Below are positions 63,191-64,000 of a DNA stretch of 64,000 bases, one piece after another. The stretch's first letter is position 1. Each line of letters opens with the position of its first letter. The notes under the pieces are model-generated. The model made no database searches, had not been told where the DNA came from, and saw nothing but the letters and a program-made list of their open reading frames with translations. Position numbers and translations under genes: made by a program. This DNA comes from Posidoniimonas polymericola (GTDB lineage: Bacteria > Planctomycetota > Planctomycetia > Pirellulales > Lacipirellulaceae), in the NCBI RefSeq assembly GCF_007859935.1, contig NZ_SJPO01000013.1:118691-182690 (forward strand), written 5' to 3'.

Positions 63191-63994
63191 ATGACCTGGA
63201 CCACTACTGAATTTGAGAACTACGTCGAACAAGAGCTAGTAGACTCTTTTCCGGCAGAGGAAGCTCGTCAGCTCTACAGCGGCTACGTAGACGCTCGGCC
63301 GAAAGTGCTCCAAGAAATCGAGAGAATCGCGCAGACCGAACCTAACCTAACTGACCATGGCCCACGACACATAGCCGATGTCATGCGAAAGGTCTTTTCC
63401 ATCATTGGATCAGACAAATCTGACCATGGCCTTGAGGCTCGCGACCTCTACATCTTGCTCCAGTCGATCCTATTCCACGACGTCGGAAACCTGCACGGAA
63501 GGCGCAGGCACAATGAGCAAATTGGCAACATGTTCATCAGTGCGCGTGGAAACGGAGACGAGCTGCGCAGAGAAAGAGACTTGGTTGTGAGAACAGCCCG
63601 CGCTCACTCTGGAAAATCGTCGGCCGGCAACGAGAACACGCTCATCGAATTGGATGACCAAGCACACTCCCCCTTCGGCCCGATAAAGCAACGGTCGATT
63701 GCGGCTATCTTGCGACTCGGTGACGAACTCGCCGAGGGACCCCAACGCACAACTCGATACTATCGAGAATTTATTGGATACACAGAAGACGCCCAGATTT
63801 TCCACGAGTACTCCCGATGTACATCGACAATGGCGGATCGGGCAGCGGGTCGCATCTGCCTTACATATGACATTGACATCGAAGACTTCCTCACAGACGA
63901 AGAATTTGATAAAGCACGACGGCCTTGTCGACTAACTCCAGACGAACTGAGGCGTGCCGAGTTGCGTGAAGCGGTTAAGAATCGCGCAGCGTAG
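63191..63994 (+). CDS. HD-domain protein linked to the methyltransferase
   Basis: 267 residues, six bases after the methyltransferase stop. HD phosphohydrolase motifs: HGPRH (H56, H60), ILFHDVGN (H96-D97), and a later Asp in LRLGDELAEG (~178). Resembles the HD domains of HD-CE type conflict proteins, although these usually are fused to or next to an HSP90-like ATPase; such a gene could lie past the edge. Substrate unknown (nucleotide or phosphodiester). The stop codon is six bases from the window end, so the operon may continue. Confidence 0.75.
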   Translation: MTWTTTEFENYVEQELVDSFPAEEARQLYSGYVDARPKVLQEIERIAQTEPNLTDHGPRHIADVMRKVFSIIGSDKSDHGLEARDLYILLQSILFHDVGNLHGRRRHNEQIGNMFISARGNGDELRRERDLVVRTARAHSGKSSAGNENTLIELDDQAHSPFGPIKQRSIAAILRLGDELAEGPQRTTRYYREFIGYTEDAQIFHEYSRCTSTMADRAAGRICLTYDIDIEDFLTDEEFDKARRPCRLTPDELRRAELREAVKNRAA

Positions 63995-64000
63995 CCGGCA

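Larger units (their letters stand above)
37460..64000. mobile_element. Integrated mobilizable element at the initiator tRNA (right end not in window)
   Basis: The left end is set at the 3' end of the tRNA, directly followed by arm-type repeats and a tyrosine recombinase. The interval contains an AlpA-type protein, coupling protein, MobC, HUH relaxase, RepC-like initiator, KfrA-like protein and ArdC-like protein, all plasmid or ICE genes, plus cargo of lower G+C. I searched by eye for a second copy of the tRNA 3' end (GGTTCGAATCCGG) to the right edge and found none, so attR must lie beyond 64000. No VirB4, VirB6 or VirB-type genes are seen. Confidence 0.72.

Noticed and set aside
37460..64000. 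attR copy of the tRNA 3' end
   Set aside because: No second copy of the T-arm/acceptor sequence was found by eye; the right end is probably outside.

Overview
The window reads as chromosomal DNA of a high-GC planctomycete, most like the Pirellulales (Lacipirellulaceae-type). The evidence is a DUF1559 prepilin-like protein, a PEP-CTERM protein, a DUF1571 protein, DUF1580, an ECF sigma factor paired with a Ser/Thr kinase, and a type II secretion operon of planctomycete style. This is inference from gene families; there is no rRNA in the window.

Positions 1-37,385 are ordinary chromosome. From the left: a Tad-type pilus cluster on the minus strand (vWA TadG-like, HAMP-like membrane protein, TadE); xylose isomerase; an atypical response regulator that lacks its phosphoacceptor Asp; a CbxX/SpoVK-type AAA ATPase; a DUF1571 protein; a PEP-CTERM protein; and a minus-strand nucleoside salvage cluster (deoC, two purine nucleoside phosphorylases, thymidine phosphorylase, cytidine deaminase) that feeds ribose/deoxyribose phosphates and bases back into metabolism. 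Then come an endonuclease/exonuclease/phosphatase-family protein, a DUF1559 protein, AMP nucleosidase and a Spy-like protein. A long type II secretion operon (gspE-F-G-H-I-J-K-L-M-D plus a lipoprotein) follows, then a BON protein, a large secreted protein and a membrane-anchored terpene-cyclase-fold protein.

At 37,386-37,459 lies an initiator tRNA (CAT). Directly behind it sits a tyrosine recombinase preceded by arm-type repeats, so I read 37,460 to the right edge as an integrated mobile element whose right end is outside the window. Its backbone has an AlpA-type HTH protein, DUF1580, a VirD4/TraD-type coupling protein, a MotA/TolQ-like plus vWA pair, a sigma factor/kinase pair, MobC and an HUH relaxase, a KfrA-like protein, a RepC-type replication initiator with a possible antisense RNA terminator upstream, and an ArdC-like antirestriction protein. 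No VirB-type transfer channel genes are visible. It therefore looks like an integrated mobilizable plasmid, or an ICE continuing past the edge.

The cargo is visibly A+T-richer. The most interesting piece is a two-gene operon at 39,178-43,093. The first gene encodes a ~1064-aa protein that I interpret as a bacterial relative of animal SAMD9 (SIR2-like region, a P-loop with Ala in place of the Walker Lys, TPR helices, a C-terminal OB-like segment). The second, overlapping gene encodes a TOPRIM-type putative nuclease. This is a strong candidate for an undescribed defence system. At the right edge a C5 cytosine methyltransferase and an HD-domain protein may begin a second one.

A further unexpected feature is a set of three long, similarly built inverted repeats just ahead of three small genes (52,581-53,739). 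In two of them the inverted repeat covers the Shine-Dalgarno sequence, and those two share a GACCTA/TAGGTC core.
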